Counted from the stretch's first letter, positions 44,858 to 54,894 are shown. The stretch is 64,000 nucleotides of DNA from Stappia sp. ES.058 (GCF_900105595.1 NZ_LT629784.1:3688501-3752500); one strand, 5' to 3'. Numbers and translations: made by a program. Notes: generated by a model from the letters alone, not told the origin.

Positions 44858-46132
44858 TCAGGTGCCGGACAGCCAGTCCGGCATCACGTCCGCCGCGAGC
44901 ATGTCCTCGTAGCTGGGACGCGGACGCACCACCGCGAATCGGTCGCCATTGACCAGAACCTCGGGGATCAGCAGGCGGCTGTTGTAGGTGCTGGCCTGCA
45001 CCGCTCCATAGGCGCCGGCCGAGAGAACAGCGAGAAGATCACCGGCCTCGACCTGTTCCATCTCCCGATCGTGCGCGAGGTAATCGCCCGTTTCGCATAC
45101 CGGCCCGACGATGTCGGCGCGCATGCGCGGATGATCTGTCGGCGGACGCACCACCGGCTTGATCGCGTGATAGGCGTCGTAGAGCGTCGGCCGGATCAGG
45201 TCGTTCATCGCCGCATCGACAATGACGAAGGACTTGGCTGCGCCTTCCTTGACGTAGATAACCTCGGTGACAAGGATCCCGGCATTGCCCGCGATCATCC
45301 GGCCGGGTTCAAAAATCACCTTGCAATCAAGATGTTCGACATGCTTGCGCACGACCTGCGCATAGGCATCGGGGTGCGGCGGCGGTTCGTTTGTGTCATG
45401 ATAGGGAATGCCCAGCCCGCCGCCGAGATCGACATGATCGATGACATGACCGGCACCGCGAAGATCCGCGATCAGCCCGCCGAGGCGCGAGAAAGCAGCA
45501 TCGAAAGGCTCAAGCTCGGTGATCTGCGAGCCGATGTGCATGTCGATGCCCGACACCTGGATGCCGGGAAGCTCCGCTGCCTGCGCATAGACCGCGCCGG
45601 CCCGCCCCCAGGGAATACCGAACTTGTTTTCCGCCTTGCCGGTGGCAATCTTTGCATGGGTGCGCGCGTCGACGTCCGGGTTGATCCGGATCGAGACCCG
45701 GGCCGTCTTGCCCTTTTCGCCGGCGACCCGCGAAAGCTGCACAAGTTCAGGTTCGCTTTCCACGTTGAAGCACAAAATGTCTTCGTCCAGCGCCAGCGCC
45801 TGTTCCCCTTCCGTCTTGCCCACGCCGGAGAACATGATGCGCTCGGCGGGCACCCCGGCCGCGCGCGCACGGCGCAATTCGCCCTCCGAAACCACATCCA
45901 TGCCCGCGCCGAGCTGCGCCAGGGTCGTCAGGACGGCCTGGTTGGAATTGGCTTTCATCGCATAGCAGACAAGCGTCGGAATGCCCGCAAACGCGTCCCG
46001 GAAAACCTGATAGTGGCGCGTCAGCGTCGCCGTCGAATAGCAATAGAATGGCGTTCCCACCTGGGCCGCGATCTCTTCGAGCGGCACGTCTTCGGCATGA
46101 AGCCGGTCATTCACATAATCGAAGTGATGCAC
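44858..46132 (-). CDS. lysA: Diaminopimelate decarboxylase
   Basis: Final step of lysine synthesis, PLP-dependent. The 424-residue fold-III enzyme has VCYAMKANSNQAV with the PLP lysine, GMDVVSEGELRRA, GGGLGIPY (phosphate loop), the VIFEPGRMIAGNAGILVT strand and, in the C-terminal barrel, GPVCETGDYLAHD with the active-site Cys. GAYGAVQASTYNSR follows. Length is normal. It lies downstream of argH and lptM on the same strand and upstream of the TIGR02302 gene. Confidence 0.95.
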   Translation of the reverse strand: MHHFDYVNDRLHAEDVPLEEIAAQVGTPFYCYSTATLTRHYQVFRDAFAGIPTLVCYAMKANSNQAVLTTLAQLGAGMDVVSEGELRRARAAGVPAERIMFSGVGKTEGEQALALDEDILCFNVESEPELVQLSRVAGEKGKTARVSIRINPDVDARTHAKIATGKAENKFGIPWGRAGAVYAQAAELPGIQVSGIDMHIGSQITELEPFDAAFSRLGGLIADLRGAGHVIDHVDLGGGLGIPYHDTNEPPPHPDAYAQVVRKHVEHLDCKVIFEPGRMIAGNAGILVTEVIYVKEGAAKSFVIVDAAMNDLIRPTLYDAYHAIKPVVRPPTDHPRMRADIVGPVCETGDYLAHDREMEQVEAGDLLAVLSAGAYGAVQASTYNSRLLIPEVLVNGDRFAVVRPRPSYEDMLAADVMPDWLSGT

Positions 46133-46275
46133 GGGTCAGTCCTGCCTGTGGTCTTCGCGCCGTGCCGTTGCCGATTTGCCGCCCGTCGGCCAATGGCCGG
46201 TTCTGCGGGCCCGCGCGTGGAGAAAGCTGCTCTTGATCGAAAACGGACGCACGGCGCGAACCGCGAAATGCCCCG

Positions 46276-46488
46276 TCAGATGATGGAATCGAGCACGAAA
46301 CGTCTGTCGTCGCGGTCGGACGGCTGGACGTCTTGCGGTTGACCGGCGACGCCAACCGGCATCGCCGGATCGACGCGTGCCGGCGTGTCGAGCGCACCGC
46401 GGCGGCCGCATCCGGCCAATGTCAGTGCAAGAACGACTGTTGCCAGCACGCCCCCCTTCACCGAGCCGAAGACCCTACCCCTGCCCAT
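46276..46488 (-). CDS. lptM: LptM-like small lipoprotein
   Basis: A 70-residue lipoprotein: signal sequence with lipobox ALTLAGC directly followed by GRRGALDTP, the LptM (YifL) hallmark. LptM stabilises LptD during oxidative assembly of the LPS translocon. The short Pro/Asp-rich tail is variable in the family. The ATG at 46488 was chosen because the signal sequence begins there. Position immediately before lysA is the usual one in proteobacteria. Confidence 0.85.
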   Translation of the reverse strand: MGRGRVFGSVKGGVLATVVLALTLAGCGRRGALDTPARVDPAMPVGVAGQPQDVQPSDRDDRRFVLDSII

Positions 46489-46624
46489 GATCCGCTGCAC
46501 TCCCGTCTCGCTGCGCGAGGCTCTCGCGCATTCCTGCCTGCGTTTCCTCGCATGCGGCGCGGCGCCCCGCAACCCTTTCGCGTCGCGGGACGGATTGGAG
46601 GCCTGGCGAGGTCACCATATGCCG

Positions 46625-48028
46625 TCAGGAGGGGCGGTTGCGCGCCTCGCGTTCCAGCGTCTTCAGCCAGCGCCGCGCCTGCTTGCGGACATTGGCCGGC
46701 GCCGTCCCGCCGTAGCTGGTGCGCGAGCGAACGGACTTGTCGACGGTCAGCACCGAGAAGAGGTCGGCGGTGATGCGCGGCTCGATGGCCTGCAGGTCAG
46801 CGAGCGGAAGCTTGTGCAGCGCCACGCCGCGCTCCACGCCGAGCGCGACGATACGCCCCGTGACATGATGCGCGTCGCGGAACGGCATGCCAAGCACCCG
46901 GACCAGCCAGTCGGCCAGATCCGTGGCGGTTGAATAGCCCGACCCCGCCGCCTGTTTCATCGCCTTGGTGTTGGGCTGCAGATCGGCGACCATTCCGGTC
47001 ATCGCCGCAAGCGCCAGCGAAAGACTGGGCAGACCGTCGAAGGCCTGTTCCTTGTCTTCCTGCATGTCCTTGGAATAAGCGAGCGGCAAGCCCTTCATCA
47101 TGACGAGCAGGGCCGTCAGCGAGCCGTAAATTCGTCCCGTCTTGGCGCGCACGAGTTCGGCCGCGTCCGGGTTTTTCTTTTGCGGCATGATTGAGGAGCC
47201 GGTGGAGAACTTGTCGGACAGGGTCACGAAGCCGAACTGCGCGGAGCACCAGATCACGATCTCTTCGGCGAGCCGCGAAAGATGCATCGAGCAGATCGAT
47301 GCCGCGCCAAGGGATTCGATGATGAAATCGCGGTCGGACACGGCGTCGAGCGAATTCGCCGTGGGCCGATCGAAGCCGAGGCTTTTCGCCGTCATTTCCC
47401 GGTCGATCGGGAAGGACGTTCCGGCAAGCGCCGCGGAGCCAAGCGGACATTCGTTCATCCGGGTACGCGCGTCGCGCATGCGGCTGCGGTCGCGGGAGAA
47501 CATCTCGACATAGGCGAGCAAGTGGTGGCCGAAGGTCACCGGCTGGGCGGATTGCAGGTGGGTGAAACCGGGCATCACGTCGCCGGTATGTTCCAGCGCG
47601 CGCTCCGAAAGCCCCTGGATCAGGGCGGTCAGCTGGTCGTCGAGCGTGTCCAGCGTATCGCGCACCCACATGCGGAAATCGGTCGCCACCTGGTCGTTGC
47701 GCGAGCGCGCCGTGTGCAGCCGCCCGGCCGTCGGCCCGATCAGTTCGGCCAGCCGCGCCTCGATGTTCATGTGAATGTCTTCCAGCGATCGCTGGAAGGT
47801 GAAATCACCGGACTCGATTTCTGACCGGATCGTGTCTAGACCGTGAGCGATCTTCTCAGCATCGTCTGCGGCGACAATTTCTCGCGCCGCCAGCATGCGG
47901 ACATGAGCCTTCGAACCCTCTATATCCTGGGAGTAGAGCTTGCGATCGTAATCGATGGAGGCGTTGATCTCCTCCATGATGGCGTCAGGGCCTTCCGCAA
48001 ACCGGCCTCCCCACATGCGATTGCTCAT
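46625..48028 (-). CDS. argH: Argininosuccinate lyase
   Basis: Last step of arginine synthesis: splits argininosuccinate to arginine and fumarate. The 467-residue protein has [49 protein letters not shown] sequence, the fumarase/aspartase signature [12 protein letters not shown] and a C-terminal helical region. The start at 48028 is set by the [10 protein letters not shown] beginning; the frame is open far upstream antisense to tlpA. It is divergent from tlpA, 43 bp away. Confidence 0.96.
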   Translation of the reverse strand: MSNRMWGGRFAEGPDAIMEEINASIDYDRKLYSQDIEGSKAHVRMLAAREIVAADDAEKIAHGLDTIRSEIESGDFTFQRSLEDIHMNIEARLAELIGPTAGRLHTARSRNDQVATDFRMWVRDTLDTLDDQLTALIQGLSERALEHTGDVMPGFTHLQSAQPVTFGHHLLAYVEMFSRDRSRMRDARTRMNECPLGSAALAGTSFPIDREMTAKSLGFDRPTANSLDAVSDRDFIIESLGAASICSMHLSRLAEEIVIWCSAQFGFVTLSDKFSTGSSIMPQKKNPDAAELVRAKTGRIYGSLTALLVMMKGLPLAYSKDMQEDKEQAFDGLPSLSLALAAMTGMVADLQPNTKAMKQAAGSGYSTATDLADWLVRVLGMPFRDAHHVTGRIVALGVERGVALHKLPLADLQAIEPRITADLFSVLTVDKSVRSRTSYGGTAPANVRKQARRWLKTLEREARNRPS

Positions 48029-48071
48029 GAACTTGCCCTTCTGGCGCCCTTGACGGACGGATAATGGATAG

Positions 48072-48734
48072 ATGACCAACGGACCTAAGACCCGGCGAAC
48101 CCGCCCGATCGTCTTCGCTGCTCTTGCAGCTCTCGTTCTTCTGGCAGGACTGGCGGCGGTATACGTGATCGGCGGACCAGATGGCAACCAACAGCAGACG
48201 GCGAGTTGCACCGGCGCCCTGCAGGTGGCCGAGACCATCGCCGCGAAAGCGACCGGCGAAGTCGCCGCCTTCCTGCCGGCCAGAAAGCCGCTTTCGCTTG
48301 CAGACCTCGCATTCAAGGACGACAGCGGAGCCGACCGCACCGTCGCCGACTTCGCCGGTCGCACGATCCTGCTGAACCTGTGGGCTACCTGGTGTGCGCC
48401 CTGCCGAAAGGAAATGCCGGCGCTCGACGCACTTCAGACCGACCTCGGAAGCCCGGATTTCGAGGTTGTCACGGTCAGTGTCGACCGCGGCTCGGACGAA
48501 AAGCCGAAAGCCTTCCTGAAGGACATCGGCGTCTCGCGGCTGGCGTTTTATGCCGATCCGACGATGGAGATCTTCCAGACGGCCCGGTCGCGCGGGCGGG
48601 CGCCCGGCTTGCCCTCCACCATGCTGATCGATGAAACGGGGTGCGAGATCGGCACGCTGATGGGGCCGGCCGAATGGGCAAGCGAGGACGCAAAGGCGCT
48701 CATCCGGGCAGCCCTTGGCGAAAGCGGAAACTGA
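48072..48734 (+). CDS. tlpA: Thiol:disulfide interchange protein (TlpA-like)
   Basis: A membrane-anchored periplasmic thioredoxin of 220 residues: N-terminal TM at about 12-33 ([22 protein letters not shown]), then a thioredoxin fold with [19 protein letters not shown] (active WCAPC) and [11 protein letters not shown] with the cis-Pro loop. TlpA is used for cytochrome oxidase/CuA assembly and cytochrome c maturation. tlpA beside argH is the conserved Rhizobiales arrangement. It converges with the YjfB-like gene, 7 bp apart. Confidence 0.91.
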   Translation: MTNGPKTRRTRPIVFAALAALVLLAGLAAVYVIGGPDGNQQQTASCTGALQVAETIAAKATGEVAAFLPARKPLSLADLAFKDDSGADRTVADFAGRTILLNLWATWCAPCRKEMPALDALQTDLGSPDFEVVTVSVDRGSDEKPKAFLKDIGVSRLAFYADPTMEIFQTARSRGRAPGLPSTMLIDETGCEIGTLMGPAEWASEDAKALIRAALGESGN

Positions 48735-48741
48735 AAAGAGA

Positions 48742-48942
48742 TCAGACGGAGACGTCGACCCGTCCACCCATGCCGCCGGCGGGCGGCGCCTTGGCGGCGG
48801 CGGTGGCCATCTCGGCGTTTTGTTCCAGCACGGCGACAAGCCCTGCTTCCGCGCTCGCGTTCTGCTTGAGGAACGTGGCGGCAAGCGAATTCTGGGTCTG
48901 GGCCTGGGAGGCGGCAACCATGGCGCCGGCAACACTGGACAT
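48742..48942 (-). CDS. YjfB-like putative motility protein
   Basis: A 66-residue protein, MSSVAGAMVAASQAQTQNSL..., that ends GGRVDVSV. The pattern of a SQAQxQ helix, a middle helix and a G-x-x-DV-basic end resembles the YjfB family (putative motility proteins). An AGGAG lies six bases before the ATG, the best ribosome site in this part of the window, which supports a real small gene. A CtrA-type box lies 44 bp upstream. No homology search was possible, so the family call is tentative. Confidence 0.6.
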   Translation of the reverse strand: MSSVAGAMVAASQAQTQNSLAATFLKQNASAEAGLVAVLEQNAEMATAAAKAPPAGGMGGRVDVSV

Positions 48943-48986
48943 GCAATTCTCCTGATATCTGCCCGCATGTCGTAACCCGACAGGCG

Positions 48987-49001
48987 TTAAGCCCGGGTTA
49001 A
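48987..49001 (-). promoter_or_regulatory. CtrA-type box (TTAA-N7-TTAA) upstream of the YjfB-like gene
   Basis: On the coding strand TTAA, seven bases (CCCGGGC), TTAAC: a match to the full CtrA site including the final C. It ends 44 bp above the ATG of the small gene, normal for a CtrA-activated promoter. The next gene on the plus strand does not begin here, so the small gene is the only candidate target. Confidence 0.65.
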
Positions 49002-49014
49002 GGCTGTTTTGGCA

Positions 49015-50523
49015 TCACGCCAGCGGTCGGGCGCCCGACCTCAGGTCCTTGCGCCTCAGTTTGCCCGACGGCGTACGCGGCAGCGTCTCGACGAACCGAT
49101 AGGCCTTCGGGCGCTTGTATTCCGCCAGATGCCCGGCTGCGTGCTCTGCAAGCGCCGTCTCGTCGGCATGCGCCCCCTCGCTCAGGATGACAAAGGCGGT
49201 GATCAGGCTGACGCCGGGTGCTGCCTCCACATCGGTGACGGCCACGTCCTGAACGTCCGGATGCGTGAGCAGGGCGTGTTCGACTTCCTGGGGCGCGACC
49301 CGGTAGCCGAAGGCGTTCATCACGTCGTCGGTTCGTCCGCCGTACCAGACGTAGCCCTCGCCGTCGATCGACGCCCGGTCGCCGGTTAGGAACCAGTCCC
49401 CGCGAAACGCCGCCGCCGTGTCCTCCGGGCGCTCCCAGTAGCGCAGCATCAGGCCCGGATCACCCCGATGAACACCCAGAAGGCCGGTTTCTCCGGCTGG
49501 CAGGGGTGTCGCGTCGGCGCTGTCGGGGCCGAGGATCGCGATCCGTCGCCCCGGCTGCGCGCGTCCCGGACTGCCCGGGCGCGTCGGCGTCTCCGGGCCG
49601 CTGGAGACATAGGTCGAGATCTCGCTCATGCCGAGCGCCTCATAGAGCGGCCGCGCGGTCGCATCGCACCAGGCGGCATGCAGCGCGGGCGCGAGCGCCT
49701 CGCCCGCCGTCAGGCCGTGACGCAGGGACGGAAAGCGACCCGGATGCACATCCCCATATTTCAGGATACGCCGGTACAGGCTCGGCACGGCGGCGAACAG
49801 CGTCGCCCCACTTGCCTCGAGCAACTCCGGCCAGATCTCCGGATCGCGCGGGCCGTCATAGACCAGGCTCGTCGCGCCATTGGCCCAGGGATCCATCAGC
49901 CCGACGCCGAGCGTGTAGGTCCAGTTGAAGGCGCCCGCATGCAGCAAGCGGTCGTCGGGACCGATGCCGTACCAGCCGCGTGCCATGGGCGCGCGTCCGC
50001 GCGCCGAGCGCTGTGCATGCAACACGCCTTTTGGCCGCCCGCTCGTACCCGACGTGTAGACCAGAAAGGCCGGCGCATCGTCGTCGAGATCGAAAAACGG
50101 CGCCGGTGCGGCGCGCTTGAGCGCCGCGAGCTCGTCCGGTCCCAGCAAGCGTGCCGCACCCGGGTCGGAGGGCAGCGTCGTATGGCCGTCGTGCAGGATC
50201 ACCGCGGCGCCGCTGTCGGCAACCAGCACGTCGCATTCCTCGGCGGTCAGCATCGCGGAGGTCGGGACCGGCACGAGGCCGGCGCCGATCGCCCCGAAGA
50301 ACATCAGCGGAAAGTCACTGGAATGGCCGAGCCGCAGCAGCACCCGCGCACCCGGGGCAAGGTCCTTTTCGCGCAGACCGGCAGCGACGCAATGGATGGC
50401 ATCGCTCAGCGCGCCATAGCTCCAGCGCTCCCGAACGACCGCCCCGGGACCGAGCACAAGAAGCGCCGCGCGGTCTGGATCCGGATTGGCCTGCGTCAGG
50501 CAATACTGCGCGAGGTTGGTCAT
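49015..50523 (-). CDS. AMP-dependent acyl-CoA ligase (benzoate-CoA ligase-like)
   Basis: A 502-residue ANL enzyme. It has VYTSGTSGRPKGVLHAQR, a YEALGMSEISTYVS loop, DWFLTGDRASIDGEGYVWYGGRTDD and the C-terminal catalytic Lys in PSGKLRRKDLR. It is closer in build to benzoate/4-hydroxybenzoate-CoA ligases than to acetyl-CoA synthetases, but the acid is not known. ATG at 50523 is used because the conserved NLAQYCLTQANPD start follows. It lies 28 bp downstream of 3-hydroxybutyryl-CoA dehydrogenase and is probably cotranscribed. Confidence 0.86.
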   Translation of the reverse strand: MTNLAQYCLTQANPDPDRAALLVLGPGAVVRERWSYGALSDAIHCVAAGLREKDLAPGARVLLRLGHSSDFPLMFFGAIGAGLVPVPTSAMLTAEECDVLVADSGAAVILHDGHTTLPSDPGAARLLGPDELAALKRAAPAPFFDLDDDAPAFLVYTSGTSGRPKGVLHAQRSARGRAPMARGWYGIGPDDRLLHAGAFNWTYTLGVGLMDPWANGATSLVYDGPRDPEIWPELLEASGATLFAAVPSLYRRILKYGDVHPGRFPSLRHGLTAGEALAPALHAAWCDATARPLYEALGMSEISTYVSSGPETPTRPGSPGRAQPGRRIAILGPDSADATPLPAGETGLLGVHRGDPGLMLRYWERPEDTAAAFRGDWFLTGDRASIDGEGYVWYGGRTDDVMNAFGYRVAPQEVEHALLTHPDVQDVAVTDVEAAPGVSLITAFVILSEGAHADETALAEHAAGHLAEYKRPKAYRFVETLPRTPSGKLRRKDLRSGARPLA

Positions 50524-50551
50524 GACGGATGCGGGCTGCGTCCGGTTCGCG

Positions 50552-51433
50552 TCAGCGCGTCGGGACCGGCGTTTCGCCGCGATAGTCGTAGAAGCCACGC
50601 TGTGTCTTGCGGCCGAGCCATCCGGCTTCGACGTATTTCACCAGGAGCGGACACGGACGGTACTTGCTGTCGGCCAGGCCCTCGTAGAGCACCTGCATGA
50701 TCGACAGGCAGGTGTCGAGGCCGATGAAGTCGGCAAGCTGCAGCGGGCCCATCGGATGGTTGGCACCAAGCTTCATCGCCGTGTCGATCGCCTCCACCGA
50801 CCCGACGCCCTCGTAAAGCGTGTAGATCGCCTCGTTGATCATCGGCAGCAGGATGCGATTGACCATGAAGGCGGGGAAATCCTCGGCGACGGCCGTGGTC
50901 TTGCCAAGCTTCTTGGTGAAGACCTTGGACGCCTCGAAGGTCTCGTCCTCGGTCGCGATGCCGCGCACCAGCTCCACAAGTTCCATCTTCGGAACCGGGT
51001 TCATGAAGTGAATGCCGATGAAACGTTCGGGGCGGTCCGTGGTCGCGGCCAGCCGGGTGATGGAGATCGACGAGGTGTTGGTGGCGAGGATCGCCTCGGG
51101 CTTCAGCAACGGGCAGAGCTGGGCGAAGATCTTGCGCTTGATCTGTTCGTTTTCGACGGCGGATTCAATCACCAGATCGACATCGGCGAGTTCATCCATG
51201 CTTTCGGCAGGTTTCAGCCGGTCAAGCGCTGCCGTGCGCTGATCTTCGGTGATCTGGCCCTTGGAGACCTGGCGCGCCATATTGCCGTTGATCGATGCAA
51301 GCCCCGACTGGACCCGGTCGACGGAAATGTCGTTGAGCCACACATCGAACCCGGCGACTGCGCAGACATGCGCGATCCCGTTGCCCATCTGGCCCGCGCC
51401 GATCACACCGACCTTCTTGATCTCGACCACCAT
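50552..51433 (-). CDS. hbd: 3-hydroxybutyryl-CoA dehydrogenase
   Basis: NAD(P)-dependent oxidation of (S)-3-hydroxybutyryl-CoA to acetoacetyl-CoA. The 293-residue protein has the Rossmann GVIGAGQMGNGIAHVCA, DLVIESAVENEQIKRKIFAQL, the catalytic HFMNPVPKMELVE and FPAFMVNRILLPMINEA, and the C-terminal NHPMGPLQLADFIGLD. Family length is normal. It is separated from etfA by a terminator, so it starts a separate transcript with the downstream acyl-CoA ligase. A link to the ethylmalonyl-CoA pathway is possible but not specific. Confidence 0.94.
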   Translation of the reverse strand: MVVEIKKVGVIGAGQMGNGIAHVCAVAGFDVWLNDISVDRVQSGLASINGNMARQVSKGQITEDQRTAALDRLKPAESMDELADVDLVIESAVENEQIKRKIFAQLCPLLKPEAILATNTSSISITRLAATTDRPERFIGIHFMNPVPKMELVELVRGIATEDETFEASKVFTKKLGKTTAVAEDFPAFMVNRILLPMINEAIYTLYEGVGSVEAIDTAMKLGANHPMGPLQLADFIGLDTCLSIMQVLYEGLADSKYRPCPLLVKYVEAGWLGRKTQRGFYDYRGETPVPTR

Positions 51434-51597
51434 TTTTCGTTCCGATTTGGGTTCAGCGCGTTTGGTCGCGCTCTTGGAAAACTGAGGGGCTATTCATCGC
51501 AACTTCCCGCCCTGACCGCAAGAACCCCCCTCCCTTTTTCGCACACGACACGGGCAGCTTTCGCCCCCTGGAAGCCCCGCCCGTCCTGCGGCTCAAC

Positions 51598-51626
51598 AAA
51601 AAGAGCCCGCCGGACGGGCGGGCTCT
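51598..51626 (-). terminator. Intrinsic terminator after etfA
   Basis: On the minus strand AGAGCCCGCC pairs with GGCGGGCTCT around five bases, followed by TTTTT. It lies 44 bp past the etfA stop and ends the etfBA transcript before hbd. Confidence 0.92.
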
Positions 51627-51670
51627 CACTTTTCTCACGACCGACCGTCGACTTTGGCCGAACGGGACAC

Positions 51671-52612
51671 TCAGCTCTTGGCGGCTTCCACGGCGGCCTT
51701 GAACTCCGGCAGCGCCTCGAACAGATCGGCGACCAGACCGTAGTCGGCCACCTGGAAGATCGGGGCTTCCTCGTCCTTGTTGATCGCCACGATCACCTTG
51801 GAATCCTTCATGCCCGCCAGATGCTGGATGGCGCCGGAAATGCCGCAGGCGATGTAAAGATCGGGGGCAACGACCTTGCCGGTCTGGCCGACCTGCCAGT
51901 CGTTCGGCGCATAACCGGCATCGACGGCGGCGCGCGACGCGCCGACAGCCGCGCCCAGCGCATCGGCAACGGGAAGCATGACCTCCTCGAACTTCTCCTT
52001 GGACCCGAGCGCGCGGCCGCCGGAGATGATCACCTTGGCGGAGGCAAGTTCCGGACGGTCGGACTTGGAAAGCTCCTGCCCGACGAAGCTGGAGAGATCC
52101 GAGCTTGTCGCGGTAATATCCTCGATCGCCGCCGATCCGCCTTCGTCCGCCGCTGCGAAGCTCGCGGTGCGCACGGTGACAACCTTCTTGGCGTCATTCG
52201 ACTTCACGGTTTGAAGCGCGTTGCCGGCGTAGATCGGCCGCTCGAACGTCGACCCGTCGATCACGTCAGTGACATCGGACAGTTGCATCACGTCGAGCAG
52301 GGCTGCGACGCGCGGCAGGATGTTCTTTCCGTTCGCCGTTGCCGGCGCGACGATCGCGTCGTAATCGCCGGCAAGCGAGAGCACCAGATCGGCCATCGGC
52401 TCGGCGAGCTGTTCGGCAAGGCCGTCGCCATCGGCGACGAGCACCTTCGCGGCACCGGAGAGCTTCGCGGCCGCCTCGGCGGCTGCGCGACAATCCTTGC
52501 CCGCCACCAGCACATGGACGTCACCGCCCATCGCAACGGCTGCGGTCATCGCCTTGTGCGTGGCTTCGTTGAGGGCGCTGTTGCTGTGCTCGGCAACAAG
52601 AAGTGTGGTCAT
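51671..52612 (-). CDS. etfA: Electron transfer flavoprotein alpha subunit
   Basis: With EtfB carries electrons from acyl-CoA dehydrogenases (and methylsuccinyl-CoA dehydrogenase) to ETF:ubiquinone oxidoreductase. The 313-residue protein has the N-terminal domain and the FAD-binding C-terminal half with [36 protein letters not shown] and [19 protein letters not shown]. Typical length. It follows etfB by 26 bp in the usual etfB-etfA order and has its own terminator. Confidence 0.95.
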   Translation of the reverse strand: MTTLLVAEHSNSALNEATHKAMTAAVAMGGDVHVLVAGKDCRAAAEAAAKLSGAAKVLVADGDGLAEQLAEPMADLVLSLAGDYDAIVAPATANGKNILPRVAALLDVMQLSDVTDVIDGSTFERPIYAGNALQTVKSNDAKKVVTVRTASFAAADEGGSAAIEDITATSSDLSSFVGQELSKSDRPELASAKVIISGGRALGSKEKFEEVMLPVADALGAAVGASRAAVDAGYAPNDWQVGQTGKVVAPDLYIACGISGAIQHLAGMKDSKVIVAINKDEEAPIFQVADYGLVADLFEALPEFKAAVEAAKS

Positions 52613-52638
52613 GGTCCTGTTCTCCCTGTCGTGAGCGC

Positions 52639-53388
52639 TCAGATAACGCCGGCTTCGGATTTGAGTTTCTCGACCAGCTCGGCAACGCTGCCGACCTTGA
52701 TGCCGGCCTCGCGGGCCGGCGGCTCGGTGGTCTTGAGAATCTCGAGACGCGGGGCGATATCGACGCCGCAGTCGTCCGGGGTCTTCTCCGCGATCGGCTT
52801 CTTCTTCGCCTTCATGATGTTGGGAAGCGAGGCATAGCGCGGCTCGTTGAGGCGCAGGTCCGTGGTCACCACGGCGGGCATCGTCAACTTGATCGTCTGC
52901 AGGCCGCCATCGACTTCGCGGGTCACGTCGACGGTGCCCTCGCCGAGATCGACATTGGAAGCGAAGGTGCCCTGCGACCAGCCGAGCAGTGCCGCCAGCA
53001 TCTGCCCCGTCTGGTTGCAGTCGTCATCGATCGCCTGCTTGCCGAGGATGACGAGGCCAGGCGCCTCTTCCTCGACGATGGCCTTCAGGATCTTTGCGAC
53101 CGCGAGCGGCTCGGTCGTCTGGTCGGTCTTGACCAGGATGCCGCGATCCGCCCCCATGGCAAGTCCCGTTCGCAGGGTCTCCTGCGCCTGTTGCGGACCG
53201 ACGGAGACGACAATGATCTCGTCCGCCTTGCCGGCCTCGCGCAGGCGGATGGCCTCTTCGACGGCGATCTCGTCGAAAGGGTTCATCGACATCTTGACGT
53301 TGGCCAGGTCGACGCCGGACCCGTCCGCCTTCACCCGCACTTTGACGTTGTAGTCAATCACCCGCTTGACGGGGACAAGGATCTTCAT
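52639..53388 (-). CDS. etfB: Electron transfer flavoprotein beta subunit
   Basis: Smaller ETF subunit, AMP-binding, 249 residues starting [19 protein letters not shown]. It has [16 protein letters not shown], the DRGILV segment, [20 protein letters not shown] and the recognition-loop region [28 protein letters not shown]. The ATG at 53388 is set by this start; the upstream frame is featureless. A TTGACA-N17-TACGGT promoter lies 119 bp upstream. Confidence 0.96.
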   Translation of the reverse strand: MKILVPVKRVIDYNVKVRVKADGSGVDLANVKMSMNPFDEIAVEEAIRLREAGKADEIIVVSVGPQQAQETLRTGLAMGADRGILVKTDQTTEPLAVAKILKAIVEEEAPGLVILGKQAIDDDCNQTGQMLAALLGWSQGTFASNVDLGEGTVDVTREVDGGLQTIKLTMPAVVTTDLRLNEPRYASLPNIMKAKKKPIAEKTPDDCGVDIAPRLEILKTTEPPAREAGIKVGSVAELVEKLKSEAGVI

Positions 53389-53506
53389 GGGGTTTTCAAC
53401 CTCCCGCTGGTGCGGCTGCCTGCAAGCCGCCGGTCTTGTGCCGAACCCGGGTGCCGTAGGGGCACCTGTATCGGCTGAATTCTGCCATTTGGACTGTCGG
53501 GCGGGG

Positions 53507-53535
53507 ACCGTACTGACGCGCCACCGCAGTGTCAA
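53507..53535 (-). promoter_or_regulatory. Sigma-70-type promoter for etfBA
   Basis: A perfect -35 TTGACA (53530-53535, minus strand) and -10-like TACGGT (53507-53512) are spaced by 17 bases. The leader to the etfB start would be about 110 bases. It also lies in the divergence/gap between the rhomboid and etfB genes, and orientation fits etfB only. Confidence 0.55.
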
Positions 53536-53599
53536 CGCTGCGCAGGGCCGCCCGGCCATCGCAATTCCGACGGCTCTGCCTGGCAGCGAAAATTTGCCC

Positions 53600-54292
53600 C
53601 TACAATCCCCGGTCGAAAAGAATCACGCCGGGCCGGCGCATCACGACGATCAGCGCCGCCCCCGCGGCGGCGCCGGCCACATGCGCCCACCAGGCGACAT
53701 GTTCATCGCCACCCCCGAAGGCCATCATCACCTGAAACCCGATCCACGCCAGCAAGATCCATGCGGCCGGCAGGCGCAGCGGCATCCGCCCGAAGGCCAG
53801 CACCCACACATTGACGTTCGGATGCAGCACCAGATAGGCGCCGATCACGCCGGCAACGGCCCCGGACGCGCCGATCAGCGGCGCGATCGAGGCCGGTTCG
53901 ATGGCGGCATGCGCCAGACCGGCCGCCGCGGCGCACAGCAGATAGAAAACGAAATAGCGGAAATGCCCCAGCGCATCCTCGACGTTGTCGCCGAAGACCC
54001 AGAGAAACAGCATGTTTCCGCCCAGATGCATCCAGTCGCCGTGCAGGAAGGCATAGGTGACCAGCGAGGCGCCGTCGGGCAGGATCTCAAGCTCTGGCGC
54101 GAGATCGCGGATGTCGAAGAGCACCGCCGGCACCAGTCCGTAGGACAGGCTCGCCGCCTGCGCCATCGGGCCGGAAAGCCCGCCGCCCTGCACAAACACA
54201 AAGACCGCCACATTCGCCAGAATCAGACCCCATGTGACATATTGCCGCTGCACGTACCGCAGGGGATTGGTGTCATGCAGCGGAATGAACAT
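53600..54292 (-). CDS. Rhomboid-family intramembrane serine protease
   Basis: A 230-residue membrane protein with about six hydrophobic segments, starting [37 protein letters not shown] is the conserved rhomboid loop, the catalytic Ser is in GASGAVAG and the His in the final [14 protein letters not shown]. The ATG at 54292 is taken; 17 upstream in-frame residues are unsupported. It lies 26 bp below the adenosyltransferase gene on the same strand. Substrate unknown. Confidence 0.9.
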   Translation of the reverse strand: MFIPLHDTNPLRYVQRQYVTWGLILANVAVFVFVQGGGLSGPMAQAASLSYGLVPAVLFDIRDLAPELEILPDGASLVTYAFLHGDWMHLGGNMLFLWVFGDNVEDALGHFRYFVFYLLCAAAAGLAHAAIEPASIAPLIGASGAVAGVIGAYLVLHPNVNVWVLAFGRMPLRLPAAWILLAWIGFQVMMAFGGGDEHVAWWAHVAGAAAGAALIVVMRRPGVILFDRGL

Positions 54293-54318
54293 CACGTTTC
54301 TCCTGGCCGCGCCGGGGG

Positions 54319-54894
54319 CTAACGGTTCTTGCCGGGCACCCACAAGACGTCTTGCGCGCCCTTGTCGTTCACCCAGCGCGACGCGACGAAAAAGAAATCC
54401 GACAGACGGTTCATATACACCATTGCCTGATGGTTGACCGTTTCCTCGGCGGCGAGTGCCGTCATCAGCCGCTCCGCGCGACGCGACACGGTGCGCGCCA
54501 TGTGCAAATGCGCGGCCGCCGCGGATCCGCCCGGCAACACGAAGGAGCGCAAGGGTTCGAGATCGGCGTTCAGCCGGTCGATCTCGCCTTCGATGGCCGT
54601 GACCTGCGCTTCTGTGATGCGCAACGGCGGATAGGCCGGTGCCTCGTCGGTCTCCGGCGTCGCGAGATCCGCGCCGAGATCGAAGAGGTCGTTCTGGACC
54701 CGTCCGAGCGCCGCATCGAGCTGGGGGTGCGCTGTGGCCGTCACCTGCCGCACAACCCCGAGCACCGCATTGGTCTCGTCGACGCTTCCATAGGCCTCCA
54801 CCCGGAGATCGTGCTTGGGCCGGCGCTCACCCGAGGCAAGCGCCGTCGTCCCGGCGTCACCGGTCTTCGTGTAGATCTTGTTGAGGACAACCAT
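54319..54894 (-). CDS. PduO-type cob(I)alamin adenosyltransferase
   Basis: Makes adenosylcobalamin from cob(I)alamin and ATP. The 191-residue four-helix protein has NKIYTKTGDAGTTAL (ATP site), LRVEAYGSVDETNAVLG and the SRRAERLMTAL and NRLSDFFFVASRW segments of the family. The cofactor is needed by the ethylmalonyl-CoA mutase encoded earlier in the window, a functional link across 35 kb. Next upstream on the same strand is the HIG1-type protein gene, 42 bp away. Confidence 0.94.
   Translation of the reverse strand: MVVLNKIYTKTGDAGTTALASGERRPKHDLRVEAYGSVDETNAVLGVVRQVTATAHPQLDAALGRVQNDLFDLGADLATPETDEAPAYPPLRITEAQVTAIEGEIDRLNADLEPLRSFVLPGGSAAAAHLHMARTVSRRAERLMTALAAEETVNHQAMVYMNRLSDFFFVASRWVNDKGAQDVLWVPGKNR

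Noticed and set aside
50486..52837. A 783-codon plus-strand ORF antisense to hbd and etfA
   Set aside because: Spans two real genes and a terminator on the other strand and lacks any domain.
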